Assembly (NCBI RefSeq): GCF_030160715.1 | Contig: NZ_BSOW01000006.1 | Coordinates: forward strand, 1-64,000 | Source: Bradyrhizobium iriomotense | Lineage (GTDB): Bacteria > Pseudomonadota > Alphaproteobacteria > Rhizobiales > Xanthobacteraceae | Reading direction: 5' to 3' | DNA: 64,000 nucleotides | Shown: positions 18,050 to 26,596 of the stretch, one piece after another | Layout of the letters: each line of letters begins with the position of its first letter | Position numbering within the stretch: position 1 is the stretch's first letter | Made by a program: the position numbers and the translations under genes | Notes under the pieces: generated by a model | The model's database searches: none | Seen by the model: only the letters and a program-made list of their open reading frames with translations | What the model was told of the DNA's origin: nothing

Positions 18050-19369
18050 TCAGGCGTGTTGCTCAGCAGCCTGCGTCTGCGCTTCGTCCGCGTTCTCCAT
18101 CCGGGCGAACCAGGTCATCAGGAACGACACGAACAACAATCCGCTGAGGAACAGGAGTCCGCCATAGGTGCTGCCGGTCCAGTCCTTGATTGCGCCGATG
18201 GCGTAGGGTCCGGCGAAGCCGCCGAGATTGCCGATGGAGTTGATCGCCGCGATCGATACGGCTGCGGTCGAGCGCGTCAGGAACAGGCCGGGCAGCGACC
18301 AGAACGGTGACTTGAAGGCGTAGATGCCGGCGAGCGACAACGAGATCAGCGTCATGGCGACGGCGGGCTGAACCACGAGGCCGGTGAGCGCGAGCGCGAT
18401 CGCACCCCATAACAGTGGAATCGCCGAGTGCTTCTGCCGCTCGCCGGTGCGATCGGAGTTGCGCGACCATAGCACCATGACCACGGTCGCGAAGGCGTAA
18501 GGCAGCATGGCGACGAGGCCGACCTCGAAATTGGTCAGCGAGGACGAAAGGCCCTTGATGATCTGCGGCATCCACATTCCGATGCCGAGATTGCCGACCT
18601 GGTAGATGAAATAGATCATCGACAGGAACAGCACTTTTGGATTGGTGATCGCGGCGACGATGCCGAGGTGCTGAACGTTACGCCGGCCCGCATGGTCCTT
18701 GCGCAGCTCTTCGGTGAGCCAGTCGCGTTCCTGCTGTGTGAGCCATTTGGCCTGCTCGGGACGATCGGTCATGACGAAGTAGTTGACGACACCGGCGATC
18801 ACCGCGGGTCCGCCTTCGAGCAGCAGCATCCAGCGCCAGCCGCTGAGACCAAAGCCCGCGACGTGGTCCATGATCCAGGTGCTCAGGGGCGCGCCGATCA
18901 GATAGGACACCGGAATAGCCGCGGTGAACAGCGCGACCGTCGTCGCCTGCTCCTTGGCGCGGAACCAGTAGGTCAGATAGATGATGATGCCGGGAAAGAA
19001 GCCGGCCTCGGCGACGCCGAGCAGGAAGCGCAGGACATAGAGCTGCATCGGGCTCTGCACGAAGGCGCTTGCGGTTGCGACGATGCCCCAGCTGATCAGG
19101 ATGCGCGAGATCCAGATCCGTGCGCCGTATTTGTTGAGCGCGATGTTGCTCGGCACCTCGAACAGGAAATAGCCGATGAAGAAGATGCCGGCGGCAAAGC
19201 CGAAGGCTTCGCTCGACAGCGCGAGCTCCTTGTTCATCTGAAGCGCGGCGTAGCCGATATTGGCGCGGTCGAGATAGGAGATGACGTAGAGGCCGAAGCA
19301 ATAGGGCACGATGCGCCAGGACACCTTGCGCATGGTGGATTGTTCGATGGTCGCTGCGGTGGCGGACAT
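18050..19369 (-). CDS. MFS transporter, anion:cation symporter family
   Basis: 439 residues with 12 predicted membrane segments. YVISYLDRANIGYAALQM near the N-terminus and EAGFFPGIIIYLTYWF are typical of the ACS family (tartrate, phthalate, hexuronate, 4-hydroxyphenylacetate carriers). Its stop is 21 bp before the aconitase-like gene, so the two are probably one transcript. A perfect palindrome (19453-19475) lies ~85 bp upstream of the ATG, ahead of the GntR gene's stop. An organic anion is the expected substrate. Confidence 0.87.
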   Translation of the reverse strand: MSATAATIEQSTMRKVSWRIVPYCFGLYVISYLDRANIGYAALQMNKELALSSEAFGFAAGIFFIGYFLFEVPSNIALNKYGARIWISRILISWGIVATASAFVQSPMQLYVLRFLLGVAEAGFFPGIIIYLTYWFRAKEQATTVALFTAAIPVSYLIGAPLSTWIMDHVAGFGLSGWRWMLLLEGGPAVIAGVVNYFVMTDRPEQAKWLTQQERDWLTEELRKDHAGRRNVQHLGIVAAITNPKVLFLSMIYFIYQVGNLGIGMWMPQIIKGLSSSLTNFEVGLVAMLPYAFATVVMVLWSRNSDRTGERQKHSAIPLLWGAIALALTGLVVQPAVAMTLISLSLAGIYAFKSPFWSLPGLFLTRSTAAVSIAAINSIGNLGGFAGPYAIGAIKDWTGSTYGGLLFLSGLLFVSFLMTWFARMENADEAQTQAAEQHA

Positions 19370-19452
19370 TGTCGGCGTTCCCTTGCTGCGTTTCGTCGGG
19401 GCTTGTCGGCAACGCCAACCTCCCCTGCAGGCGGGCGCCTTGCAGGCATTTA

Positions 19453-19475
19453 TGCATTTTATACGATAAAATGCA
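19453..19475. promoter_or_regulatory. perfect palindromic operator (probable GntR site)
   Basis: Arms TGCATTTTAT and ATAAAATGCA are exact inverse complements separated by ACG. The site lies between the GntR gene and the MFS gene, upstream of MFS-aconitase-DctA. A related but imperfect site occurs at 20467-20493. Size and symmetry suit a dimeric winged-helix regulator. Confidence 0.7.
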
Positions 19476-19487
19476 ATATCGTCGAAA

Positions 19488-20372
19488 TCAGACCTTCGGG
19501 ACCTTGATCAGGCCGGCGCCCTCGATGTGGATGCGGAGGAAGTCCGACGCCTCCTGCCGCAGGCCTTTTTCCAGCAATGTCAGGATGTTGATGTGCTCGC
19601 GGCACTGGATGGGGAGGCGGCTGCGGTCCACCGTGATGCGATACTCCACCAGCCGGCGCAGCCGGTTCACTCGCTTTACCGCGTCGAGAAAGAACGGATT
19701 GTGCGCGCAGCCGACCAGCATCTCGTGGAACTCGGCGTTGGCGGCAAAGATCTCCGAGCGTGACGCGCGCTTGTAGCCGCCGTCGAGCAGCCATTGCTGC
19801 TGCTCGCGCGCGGCCGCGAACGCCGCACGATCGATCTCAAAGCTCGACAGCAGCAGGGCCTGCGGCTCCAGCGCTACGCGCAGTTGATAGCCCTGCTGAT
19901 AGCTCTCGCGCGAAGTGAGCAGCGGACCGAACGCCCAGCCATTGCCGGGCAGGCGCTCGATCCAGCCTTCATCGGCAATCTTGGTAAGGATCTTCAGCAG
20001 GCGTGTGCGCGAGAGGCCATAGCGGCGCATCAACTCGTTCTCGCTGACCTTGTCCGGGAGCTTGCCCGCCAGCCGATCCTCGGCGATGGCGAAGTACCAC
20101 TCGTCCTCGCGCTCGGGCTCGGCTTCCTCCGCATCCGGCAGGTCGGGAAGCTCAGCGGCGCTCTTGACCAGGAAGAAGCCGCGATTGGGCTCGGAGCGGA
20201 CGATCTTCATGTCTTCGAGGATTTGCAGCGCCGTGTTGATCGGCGCACGCGAGACGCGCAGTGCATCCGCCAGCGTCTGGCTCGGCAGATGCTGCTCGGC
20301 CTGCAGGTCGTTGGCGCGGATGTAATCGAGGATCCGCGCGGTCATCTGGGTCGCGAGATTCGGGCGGGGCAT
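19488..20372 (-). CDS. GntR-family regulator with two winged-helix domains
   Basis: 294 residues. Residues ~4-68 are a GntR winged helix (LPSQTLADALRVSRAPINTAL). Residues ~95-150 form a second helix-turn-helix (VSENELMRRYGLSRTRLLKIL ... DEGWIERLPGNGW). The C-terminal ~140 residues look like an FCD ligand-binding helical domain (EFHEMLVGCAHNPFFLDAV). Two DNA-binding domains in one chain are uncommon in this family. It is upstream of the MFS-aconitase operon on the same strand and divergent from the lactonase operon, with a palindrome on each side. It probably controls both, responding to an organic-acid ligand. Confidence 0.87.
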   Translation of the reverse strand: MPRPNLATQMTARILDYIRANDLQAEQHLPSQTLADALRVSRAPINTALQILEDMKIVRSEPNRGFFLVKSAAELPDLPDAEEAEPEREDEWYFAIAEDRLAGKLPDKVSENELMRRYGLSRTRLLKILTKIADEGWIERLPGNGWAFGPLLTSRESYQQGYQLRVALEPQALLLSSFEIDRAAFAAAREQQQWLLDGGYKRASRSEIFAANAEFHEMLVGCAHNPFFLDAVKRVNRLRRLVEYRITVDRSRLPIQCREHINILTLLEKGLRQEASDFLRIHIEGAGLIKVPKV

Positions 20373-20466
20373 GGGGCGACTCGGGTTGGTCCTCTCTCAA
20401 GGAGGTGTCGCTTACCGGCGCGGGCGGCACAAGCGGGTCGCGGGTGGTTCTTGCGTCTCGCGCATA

Positions 20467-20493
20467 ATTGTGTTTTAAAAAATAAAAAGCAAT
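20467..20493. promoter_or_regulatory. imperfect palindrome, second candidate GntR operator
   Basis: Arms ATTGTGTTTTA and TAAAAAGCAAT match as an inverted repeat in 9 of 11 positions, around five A residues. The TTTTA/TAAAA core and CAAT ends resemble the perfect site at 19453. It lies in the divergent gap between the GntR and lactonase genes. Confidence 0.5.
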
Positions 20494-20505
20494 ATGAGGG
20501 GAGCC

Positions 20506-21750
20506 ATGACGCCTGGAGATTCTGCTGCACACCCCGCGTCGTTGCCCCGCTCTGATCGAGTTTCCCTCTCGCGGCGCGTGTTCGCGCGCCTCGTCGCCGC
20601 CGGCGCCGTTACGGCTGCATGGCGCGCCGCGTCAGCGCTATCCCAGACACAGAAGTCTCATCCGGAGGACAACATGCCCGAAGGCTCTCGCTCATTCGTC
20701 TTTGTCGGAGCGCGCACCACGAAGGAGCGCAACGCCCGCGGCGACGGGCTCAACGTCTACGCGATGGACAATGCGACCGGCGCCTGGCGTCATGTCCAGC
20801 TCCTCGGCGATCTCGTCAATCCGTCGTTTCTCGCCTTCGACCGCACGCGACGCTTTCTCTACACGGTGCACGGCGATCTCAGCGAGATCACGGCGATGGC
20901 GATCGATCCTGCGAGCGGCAAGCTTGCCGTGATCAACCGGCAGAGCACGGAAGGAAAGAACCCCGTCCATCTCGCGATAGATCCGACCAACCGGTTCGTG
21001 GTGGTCGCCAATCACATCACGTCCACGCTTGCACTGCTGCCACGGCAGGAGGACGGCTCGCTCGGCGCCGTGATCGATCTCGTCAAGCTGGAAGGGAAGA
21101 TTGGGCCGCATCGCGTCGAGCAGCCCTTCGCCAAGCCGCACCAGGTCGAGTTCGATCCATCAGGCGCGTTCGTCGTGGTGCCGGACAAGGGCCTCGACCT
21201 CGTCTTCACCTACAGGATCGATGCCAAGACGGGAAAGCTCGCCCTTGCCGGCAAGCCGGTGCCGGCGCGCGAAGGGGCAGGGCCACGCCATGTCGCGTTT
21301 CACCACAGCGGGCGGCTCGCTTATGTCGTCAATGAACTCGACTCGACCGTCACGGCCTATCACTTCGATCCTGCAACCGGCGCACTTGCGCCGTTCCAGA
21401 TCGTCTCCGCGGTGCCTGATACCTATACCGGCAACAGCCGTGCGGCCGAGATCGCCGTTTCGGCCGATGGTCGCTTTGTCTACGCGACCAACCGCGGTGA
21501 CGACAGCATCGCTGTGTTTGCGATCGAGGCCGCAACCGGCAGACTGACACCCGTGGGCTGGACGGCAAGCGGCGGCAAGACGCCGCGTTTCTTCGCGCTG
21601 GCGCCATCGGACGACTTCCTGTTCGCGGCGAATGAGGACACCGACACGGTCAATCTCTTCAAGCGCGACGCCGCCAGCGGCCGCCTCTCTGCGACCGACC
21701 AGGTCGTCCATGTCGGCAGCCCGGTCTGCATTCTCTTCAAGACGCTTTGA
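20506..21750 (+). CDS. exported lactonase-family beta-propeller protein
   Basis: About 414 residues. The N-terminus has a twin-arginine-like SRRVFARLVAAG signal. The mature part is a seven-bladed propeller of the 6-phosphogluconolactonase/YbhE type (PF10282), seen in repeated units such as FLYTVHGDLSEITAMAIDP, LAYVVNELDSTVTAYHFDP and FVYATNRGDDSIAVFAIE. GAGGGGA precedes ATG 20506, preferred over the in-frame ATG at 20494. Export argues against phosphogluconolactone; an external lactone is more likely. First gene of a three-gene operon of exported proteins. Confidence 0.82.
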   Translation: MTPGDSAAHPASLPRSDRVSLSRRVFARLVAAGAVTAAWRAASALSQTQKSHPEDNMPEGSRSFVFVGARTTKERNARGDGLNVYAMDNATGAWRHVQLLGDLVNPSFLAFDRTRRFLYTVHGDLSEITAMAIDPASGKLAVINRQSTEGKNPVHLAIDPTNRFVVVANHITSTLALLPRQEDGSLGAVIDLVKLEGKIGPHRVEQPFAKPHQVEFDPSGAFVVVPDKGLDLVFTYRIDAKTGKLALAGKPVPAREGAGPRHVAFHHSGRLAYVVNELDSTVTAYHFDPATGALAPFQIVSAVPDTYTGNSRAAEIAVSADGRFVYATNRGDDSIAVFAIEAATGRLTPVGWTASGGKTPRFFALAPSDDFLFAANEDTDTVNLFKRDAASGRLSATDQVVHVGSPVCILFKTL

Positions 21751-21771
21751 TCCAGTGAAGAGGGGGGAGGC

Positions 21772-22443
21772 ATGTTTCGACTGCGTTGTCTGCTGCTGCC
21801 CGTTGCCGTGGTCATCGCCTCGATGAACAGTCCGCCCTCGCGCGCGGAGACGGTCATCGATGAATGGCAAAGCATCAAGGCGCCACCTCCGCCCCAGCTA
21901 CAGTCCGTGACGCTCGATCCCAAGACAACAGCGCTCCTGCTTGTCGATATCGTCAGGCAGACCTGCAACACGGAGAGGCGGCCGCGCTGCATAGCGGCCG
22001 TGCCGAAAATTCAGAAGCTTCTCGCCGAAGCTCGTGCCAAGGGTGTGTACGTAATCTACGCGCTTTTTCCCAGCCCGTCGCCGGCGACCTTCCCTGATCC
22101 GAAGATCAGCGATTACATTCCCGAGCTTGCGCCACAGGGCAATGAACCCGTCGTAACGGCGTTCGTCGACAAGTTCATCCTCCGCGACAAGGACACGGGC
22201 CTTCAGAAGCTGCTGACTGAGCACGGGATCAAAACCCTCGTGCCCGTTGGTGTCGCGTCCCACAACGGCGTCCTGTTCACATCGGTTTCGGCCGCGCTGC
22301 GAGGGTTCAGTGTTGTCGTTCCGGTCGATGGGATGGCCGGCAACAACGCCTATGAGGATCAGGCTGCCGACTACATCCTGACGAGTTCGATCGTCTACAA
22401 GGTCACGCCGACAAGTATCGGTATGATCAATTTCGCGAACTAG
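21772..22443 (+). CDS. exported isochorismatase-fold protein lacking the catalytic cysteine
   Basis: 223 residues with a signal peptide ending PSRA (about residue 25). The fold is recognisable from ALLLVDIVRQTC (D59), a Lys at about 134 (FVDKF) and GVASHNGVLFTSVSAAL. At the place where active members have Cys (GVAT-x-x-C) this protein has Gly166 (SHNGV). It therefore cannot use the standard thiol mechanism and may be a binding protein, a non-thiol enzyme or inactive. It lies 21 bp after the lactonase gene and 39 bp before the MBL gene, so it is probably co-transcribed. Confidence 0.78.
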   Translation: MFRLRCLLLPVAVVIASMNSPPSRAETVIDEWQSIKAPPPPQLQSVTLDPKTTALLLVDIVRQTCNTERRPRCIAAVPKIQKLLAEARAKGVYVIYALFPSPSPATFPDPKISDYIPELAPQGNEPVVTAFVDKFILRDKDTGLQKLLTEHGIKTLVPVGVASHNGVLFTSVSAALRGFSVVVPVDGMAGNNAYEDQAADYILTSSIVYKVTPTSIGMINFAN

Positions 22444-22482
22444 CGCGGCCCGGCTCGAGTTCACCACGGATTGAGAGAGTTG

Positions 22483-23700
22483 ATGAAGGTATCGGCTGCA
22501 ATCGTCGCCCCGCTTGTGACCTCAACTTTCCTTGCTTTGGCAAGCGGAGCTTTGGCTCAGGGTTCCGATAGCACCGGCTCTGCGCCACGCCCCTTCCGCG
22601 GACCTTGGAAGCCCGACCTGCCTCTCTCCAAAGCCTATGACGATGCCGCCAAGGCCATGGCCATGGTCGACGACAATCCTTTGATCCGCTGGGAATATCG
22701 GGTGTGGTGCGTCACAGGCTACCGACATCCCGATGAGGCGGGAACCGGCCAGGCTGTCGATCGATTGCCGGACCCGACGAAAGACCTCATGTCGCCCAAT
22801 GGATTCTTCTACAACACATTGGGGATGAAGCGCGTCATGCCGCCGGGCGGCGTTCGGTTCATGGACAATGCCTGGTACTTCGGCACTGATTACGTCGGTG
22901 CCGTCGTCGTGAAGACGCCGGATGGCTTGTTGATGTTCGACGCACTCACCACCCCAGAGGATATGCAGACCCAGGTCCTGGATCAGATGCCTGCGGCTGG
23001 TCTCAATCCCGCAGACTTCAAGTACATCTTTCTGGGCCATCAACATCAGGACCACATCGGCGGCGCCAATCTGATCCGACAGCGATTTGCTCCGGATGTG
23101 AAGTTTGTGATGGCTGAACCGGACGCGAAGGCCGTCGCCGCGATGCGCACAGCCGTGATAGACGGGACAGCAAAGCGGCGAGGGCCGGCGCCGACGACGC
23201 CTGAACAGGCTGAAGCCGAGAAGGCTGCGCGTCTCTTGGCTCTTCCCGACAAGATCGATATCCAAGTGCCTGCCGCACCCGCTGTGAAAGTCGGCGCCAT
23301 GCGCTTGCGAGTGGGGCCGAGCACGGAGGTCGTCACGATTCTCGATCCCGGGCATACGGTCGGCCAAATGTCCGCGATCGTTCCTGTGACGAAAGACGGC
23401 AAACCCCACAAGCTCTTCGTTTTCAGTGGAAACGACGAGCCCTCCGAAGCCGCGCAATATGCGATCTCCATCGATTTCGCCCGCGGTGTTGCCGAAGCCG
23501 AAGGCGCCGACGTCTGGATCAACACCCACGCCTATCAGAGTGCGCTGTTCTATCACCTTCGCGAGCTGCGGAAGAATCCTGACGCGCCCAATCCGCTGTT
23601 GATGGGAACGAGCGGGGTATCCCGCTATCTCGGAATATTCGCGGCATGCCAGAGAGCGGTGAAGCTGCGCCTTGAAGACGGAACCTGGCAGGCCTGGTGA
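22483..23700 (+). CDS. exported metallo-beta-lactamase-fold hydrolase
   Basis: 405 residues with a signal peptide ending ALAQ. The zinc motif HxHxDH is present as GHQHQDHIGG (about 185-194), with DPGHTVGQ and NTHAYQ as later metal-site histidines. This is the pattern of B3-like MBL-fold hydrolases; lactones, esters or beta-lactams are known family substrates. ATG 22483 with GAGAGAG upstream is preferred over the TTG at 22471. As the third exported protein of the operon it may act on the same extracellular compound as the lactonase. Confidence 0.83.
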   Translation: MKVSAAIVAPLVTSTFLALASGALAQGSDSTGSAPRPFRGPWKPDLPLSKAYDDAAKAMAMVDDNPLIRWEYRVWCVTGYRHPDEAGTGQAVDRLPDPTKDLMSPNGFFYNTLGMKRVMPPGGVRFMDNAWYFGTDYVGAVVVKTPDGLLMFDALTTPEDMQTQVLDQMPAAGLNPADFKYIFLGHQHQDHIGGANLIRQRFAPDVKFVMAEPDAKAVAAMRTAVIDGTAKRRGPAPTTPEQAEAEKAARLLALPDKIDIQVPAAPAVKVGAMRLRVGPSTEVVTILDPGHTVGQMSAIVPVTKDGKPHKLFVFSGNDEPSEAAQYAISIDFARGVAEAEGADVWINTHAYQSALFYHLRELRKNPDAPNPLLMGTSGVSRYLGIFAACQRAVKLRLEDGTWQAW

Positions 23701-24024
23701 ACGCTGTACGCCGGCTCCCACACCTCGCAACGACGGCGTGGGTGCAGTGAGCGCTAGCCCGTCATCCCCGCACAGCGGCGAGGCCGTTGTCACTGGGCGC
23801 GCTGGAGCGTAGCGGAGGTCTCGAAGGGCGACGGGTCCGCTGTGGGAACGTTTCTCCTTCGAGGCTCCCCAGGCGGTGCGCTGCGCCCCATGGTTCGCAC
23901 ACCTCAGGATCAGCGACGAACAACTGTCGGTTGCCGGGCATCGATGGCCGGGTGGCAGAAGCACCGCTGCGTCCATTGTTGCAGCGCGGGGTGCCTCAAA
24001 TCTCGGCTTGACCGCCGAAATCGC
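23701..24024. other. intergenic, degenerate repeat-like sequence
   Basis: No gene is supported. The stretch around 23850-23925 (CTCCTTCGAGGCTCCCC, then CACACCTCAGGAT) resembles the CCTTCGAGACG...CTCAGGATGA repeats common in Bradyrhizobiaceae intergenic DNA, in a decayed form. The right end holds the TetR control region. Confidence 0.4.
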
Positions 24025-24044
24025 CATGTCAGACTTATGACATG
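24025..24044. promoter_or_regulatory. palindromic operator overlapping the tetR start codon
   Basis: Arms CATGTCA and TGACATG flank six bases; the second arm contains the ATG of the regulator gene. This position suits autorepression by a TetR dimer. Confidence 0.6.
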
Positions 24045-24704
24045 AATACAGCCAAGCGACACGAACCCAGCCTGCGCGACGAATACGCCGAGATGACGCG
24101 GCAGCGCATCGTTGCGGCGTTCGTCGAGACGCTGGAGGACGAGGCGGCCGACGATATTTCGATGGCCGCGGTGGCCAAGCGTGCCAAGGTCGCGGAGCGG
24201 ACCATCTATCGCCACTTCAAGACCCGCGCGGAGCTGTTTGCGGCCGCCGGCGAGTGGATCGAGAACAACGTTTTCAGCTACATTCCCTTCACCTCGCCAG
24301 ATGAGCTGCCCGATATTTTCCGCAAGCTGTGCAAGCGGTTCGACCGCCATCCGCATCTGGCGCGGGCCATTGCGATGACACGGGCGGGTCGCCGCGTGCG
24401 CGCGGGCTTCCGGCGGCACCTGATCGAGCAGCACCGCAAGGCGATGGCGCCGCTGGTGCAGCATCTGTCCGCGAAGGAGGTCCGCCAGGCGGAGGCGCTC
24501 GCCTCGTACCTGAACAACGTGCTGGCCTGGAATGCGATGCGTGAGGATTTTGGCATGTCCAGCACTGATGTCGCCGACGCGATCGAGTGGGCGCTCACGA
24601 CCCTCTTGAAGGATGTCCGTCAGCGCGATGCCGCTGCGGCGCGCAGCGGCAAGGTCGGTAAATCGCCGCGAAAGCGAACCACGGCTGCGAAAGAGCCGGC
24701 GTAG
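24042..24704 (+). CDS. TetR/AcrR-family regulator
   Basis: 220 residues. The N-terminal helix-turn-helix is clear (RIVAAFVETLEDEAADDISM, AAVAKRAKVAERTIYRHFKT). The remaining ~150 residues are a helical ligand-binding domain with no recognised signature, and the tail is Lys/Arg-rich. The gene ends 13 bp before the adenine deaminase ATG, so it probably heads and controls a purine operon (deaminase plus NCS2 permease). The ATG lies in a palindrome suited to autoregulation. Confidence 0.85.
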   Translation: MNTAKRHEPSLRDEYAEMTRQRIVAAFVETLEDEAADDISMAAVAKRAKVAERTIYRHFKTRAELFAAAGEWIENNVFSYIPFTSPDELPDIFRKLCKRFDRHPHLARAIAMTRAGRRVRAGFRRHLIEQHRKAMAPLVQHLSAKEVRQAEALASYLNNVLAWNAMREDFGMSSTDVADAIEWALTTLLKDVRQRDAAAARSGKVGKSPRKRTTAAKEPA

Positions 24705-24717
24705 AACGAGGCAGGCC

Positions 24718-26583
24718 ATGAATGCGATACCCGACGATCTCCTGATCAATGCGCCCGACGAGGTTCGCATCCGCCAGGACCTCGTGCTGACGGCGCTTGG
24801 CCGCCGCCCGGCCGATCGCTCCTTGCGGGTCGGCAAGTTGCTCGACGTGCACAGCCGCACCTGGAGCGAGGATCAGGAGATCGTCTTCAAGGGGCGGCGC
24901 ATCGCGTGGGTCGGGCCCGCCGGAAGCTATCCGGGCGAGGTGCGCGAGCGCGTGCATCGGCCGGATCTTGCCGCCGTGCCCGGCTTCGGCGAGGTGCACA
25001 AGCATATCGAAAGTTCGCATCTGACGCCGGAATGGGAGGCGGCGCTGGTGCTGCCGCATGGCAATACCTGGACCTGCGAGGCGAGCCACGAATTCTCCAA
25101 CGTCAACGGTGCACGCAATCTCGAATTCTGGTTCGAGGCACGCCGCCGCGGCTCACCGCTCAAAATCTTTCCGCAGCCGGGTTCGGCCGTGCCACCGACG
25201 GCTTACGAATGGGGCGGCGGCTGGTATGGCCGTGATGAGCAAGCTCGCTTCATGGGCGAGAGCCTGATGGTCACCGGGCTCGACGAGGTCATGGACTGGC
25301 CGGCGGTGTGGAATCCCGACAATCCCTCCTACAAGCGGCTCTGGGGCATGATCGAGGCAACGTTCGCGGCGCGCGGCGTCGTCGAAGGCCACGCGTCGGG
25401 CTTGCGGGATTTGCCCTCCATCAACGCCTTTGCCGCAGCGGGGCTCGCCTCCGACCACGAGGTGCAGACGCCGGAGGAGACCTGGGACAAGCTCACGCGC
25501 GGCCTGTTCGTCGAGTTGCGCGTCTACGCGATGGATGAGATCGTCAAATGGCTGGTTGCCAAGGGTTTGCAGGACTGGTCGCAGATCGCGTTCACGACCG
25601 ACGACCGCAGCGCCAGCCACACGCTCGAGCTCGGCGCCAGCGACCACAATGCGCGGGTCGCCATCGAAGCCGGGCTCGCACCGGAAATCGCGATCCAGTG
25701 TCTCACCATCAACCCGGCGCGGCACATGCGCCTCACGCCGTTCGTCGGCAGTCTCGCCCCCGGGCGCTTCGGCGATGTCGTGCTGCTCTCGGACGTATCC
25801 AAGCTCAGCATCGTCGAGGTGTGGGCCGATGGCGCGCAGGTCTCCGACGGCAAGCGCTACCTCGGCGATGTCCCCAGGATCGAATGGCCGGACTGGGCGA
25901 CGAAAACGGTCAACATCGAGCGCACGATCAGGCCTGAGGATTTCGCGCTGCCGGCCGAGCCCGGTCGTGCCACGATGAAGGCGGCCGTGATCCGTCCCTT
26001 CCATTGGCATCCCGAGTTCTACACGCTCGAATTGCCAGTGCGCGACGGCGCCGTGCAGCGCGATGAGCGCGAGGCCATCACCAAGTTCGCGATCGTCGAC
26101 CGCTTCTCGGGCGACGGGCGGGTTGCAAAGATGTTCTGGCGTGGCTGCGGGCCGCGGACGCCGGAGACGGCGCTGGCCTGCTCGGTCGCGCATGACAAGC
26201 ACAACATCTGGGTGGTCGGCTCGTCGGACGCGGCGATGGCCAAGGCAGTGAATGCGCTGATCGAGCTTCAGGGCGGATGGGCGCTGGTGCGCGAGGGCGA
26301 GCTCGTTGCCACCGTGCGCTTCGAGGTCGGCGGCCTGATGAGCTGCCGCTCGGCGCAGGAGCTCGATGCCGAGATGCAGGCGCTCTACGCCGAGGGCCGC
26401 AAGGTCGACTGGATGTATGAGCCGACCTTCCGGCCGCGCTGGTATCCGGGATTCCCCGAGAGGCTGATGTTCGCGACGCTGACCTGCGCGCCCTGGAGCT
26501 GGGTGCTGGTGGCGCCGTGCGAGCAGGCGCCGCTCGGGTTCATCAATGTGCAGACCGGTGAAGCGCACCCGGTGGTCTGGTAG
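24718..26583 (+). CDS. ade: adenine deaminase
   Basis: 621 residues, amidohydrolase superfamily. The first metal motif is VHKHIESSHLTPE (the family has a GHxHxESS-type motif). Others are VEGHASGL, the Asp-containing FTTDDRSASH and the C-terminal domain starting near TVNIERTIRPEDFALP. The enzyme converts adenine to hypoxanthine and ammonia in the cytoplasm. The start is MNAIPDD at 24718 with GAGGCAGG upstream; the longer frame is antisense-like. It is co-directional with the TetR gene and the NCS2 permease, forming a purine salvage unit. Some family members act on other aminopurines. Confidence 0.85.
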   Translation: MNAIPDDLLINAPDEVRIRQDLVLTALGRRPADRSLRVGKLLDVHSRTWSEDQEIVFKGRRIAWVGPAGSYPGEVRERVHRPDLAAVPGFGEVHKHIESSHLTPEWEAALVLPHGNTWTCEASHEFSNVNGARNLEFWFEARRRGSPLKIFPQPGSAVPPTAYEWGGGWYGRDEQARFMGESLMVTGLDEVMDWPAVWNPDNPSYKRLWGMIEATFAARGVVEGHASGLRDLPSINAFAAAGLASDHEVQTPEETWDKLTRGLFVELRVYAMDEIVKWLVAKGLQDWSQIAFTTDDRSASHTLELGASDHNARVAIEAGLAPEIAIQCLTINPARHMRLTPFVGSLAPGRFGDVVLLSDVSKLSIVEVWADGAQVSDGKRYLGDVPRIEWPDWATKTVNIERTIRPEDFALPAEPGRATMKAAVIRPFHWHPEFYTLELPVRDGAVQRDEREAITKFAIVDRFSGDGRVAKMFWRGCGPRTPETALACSVAHDKHNIWVVGSSDAAMAKAVNALIELQGGWALVREGELVATVRFEVGGLMSCRSAQELDAEMQALYAEGRKVDWMYEPTFRPRWYPGFPERLMFATLTCAPWSWVLVAPCEQAPLGFINVQTGEAHPVVW

Positions 26584-26596
26584 GGGAGTGACTGGG

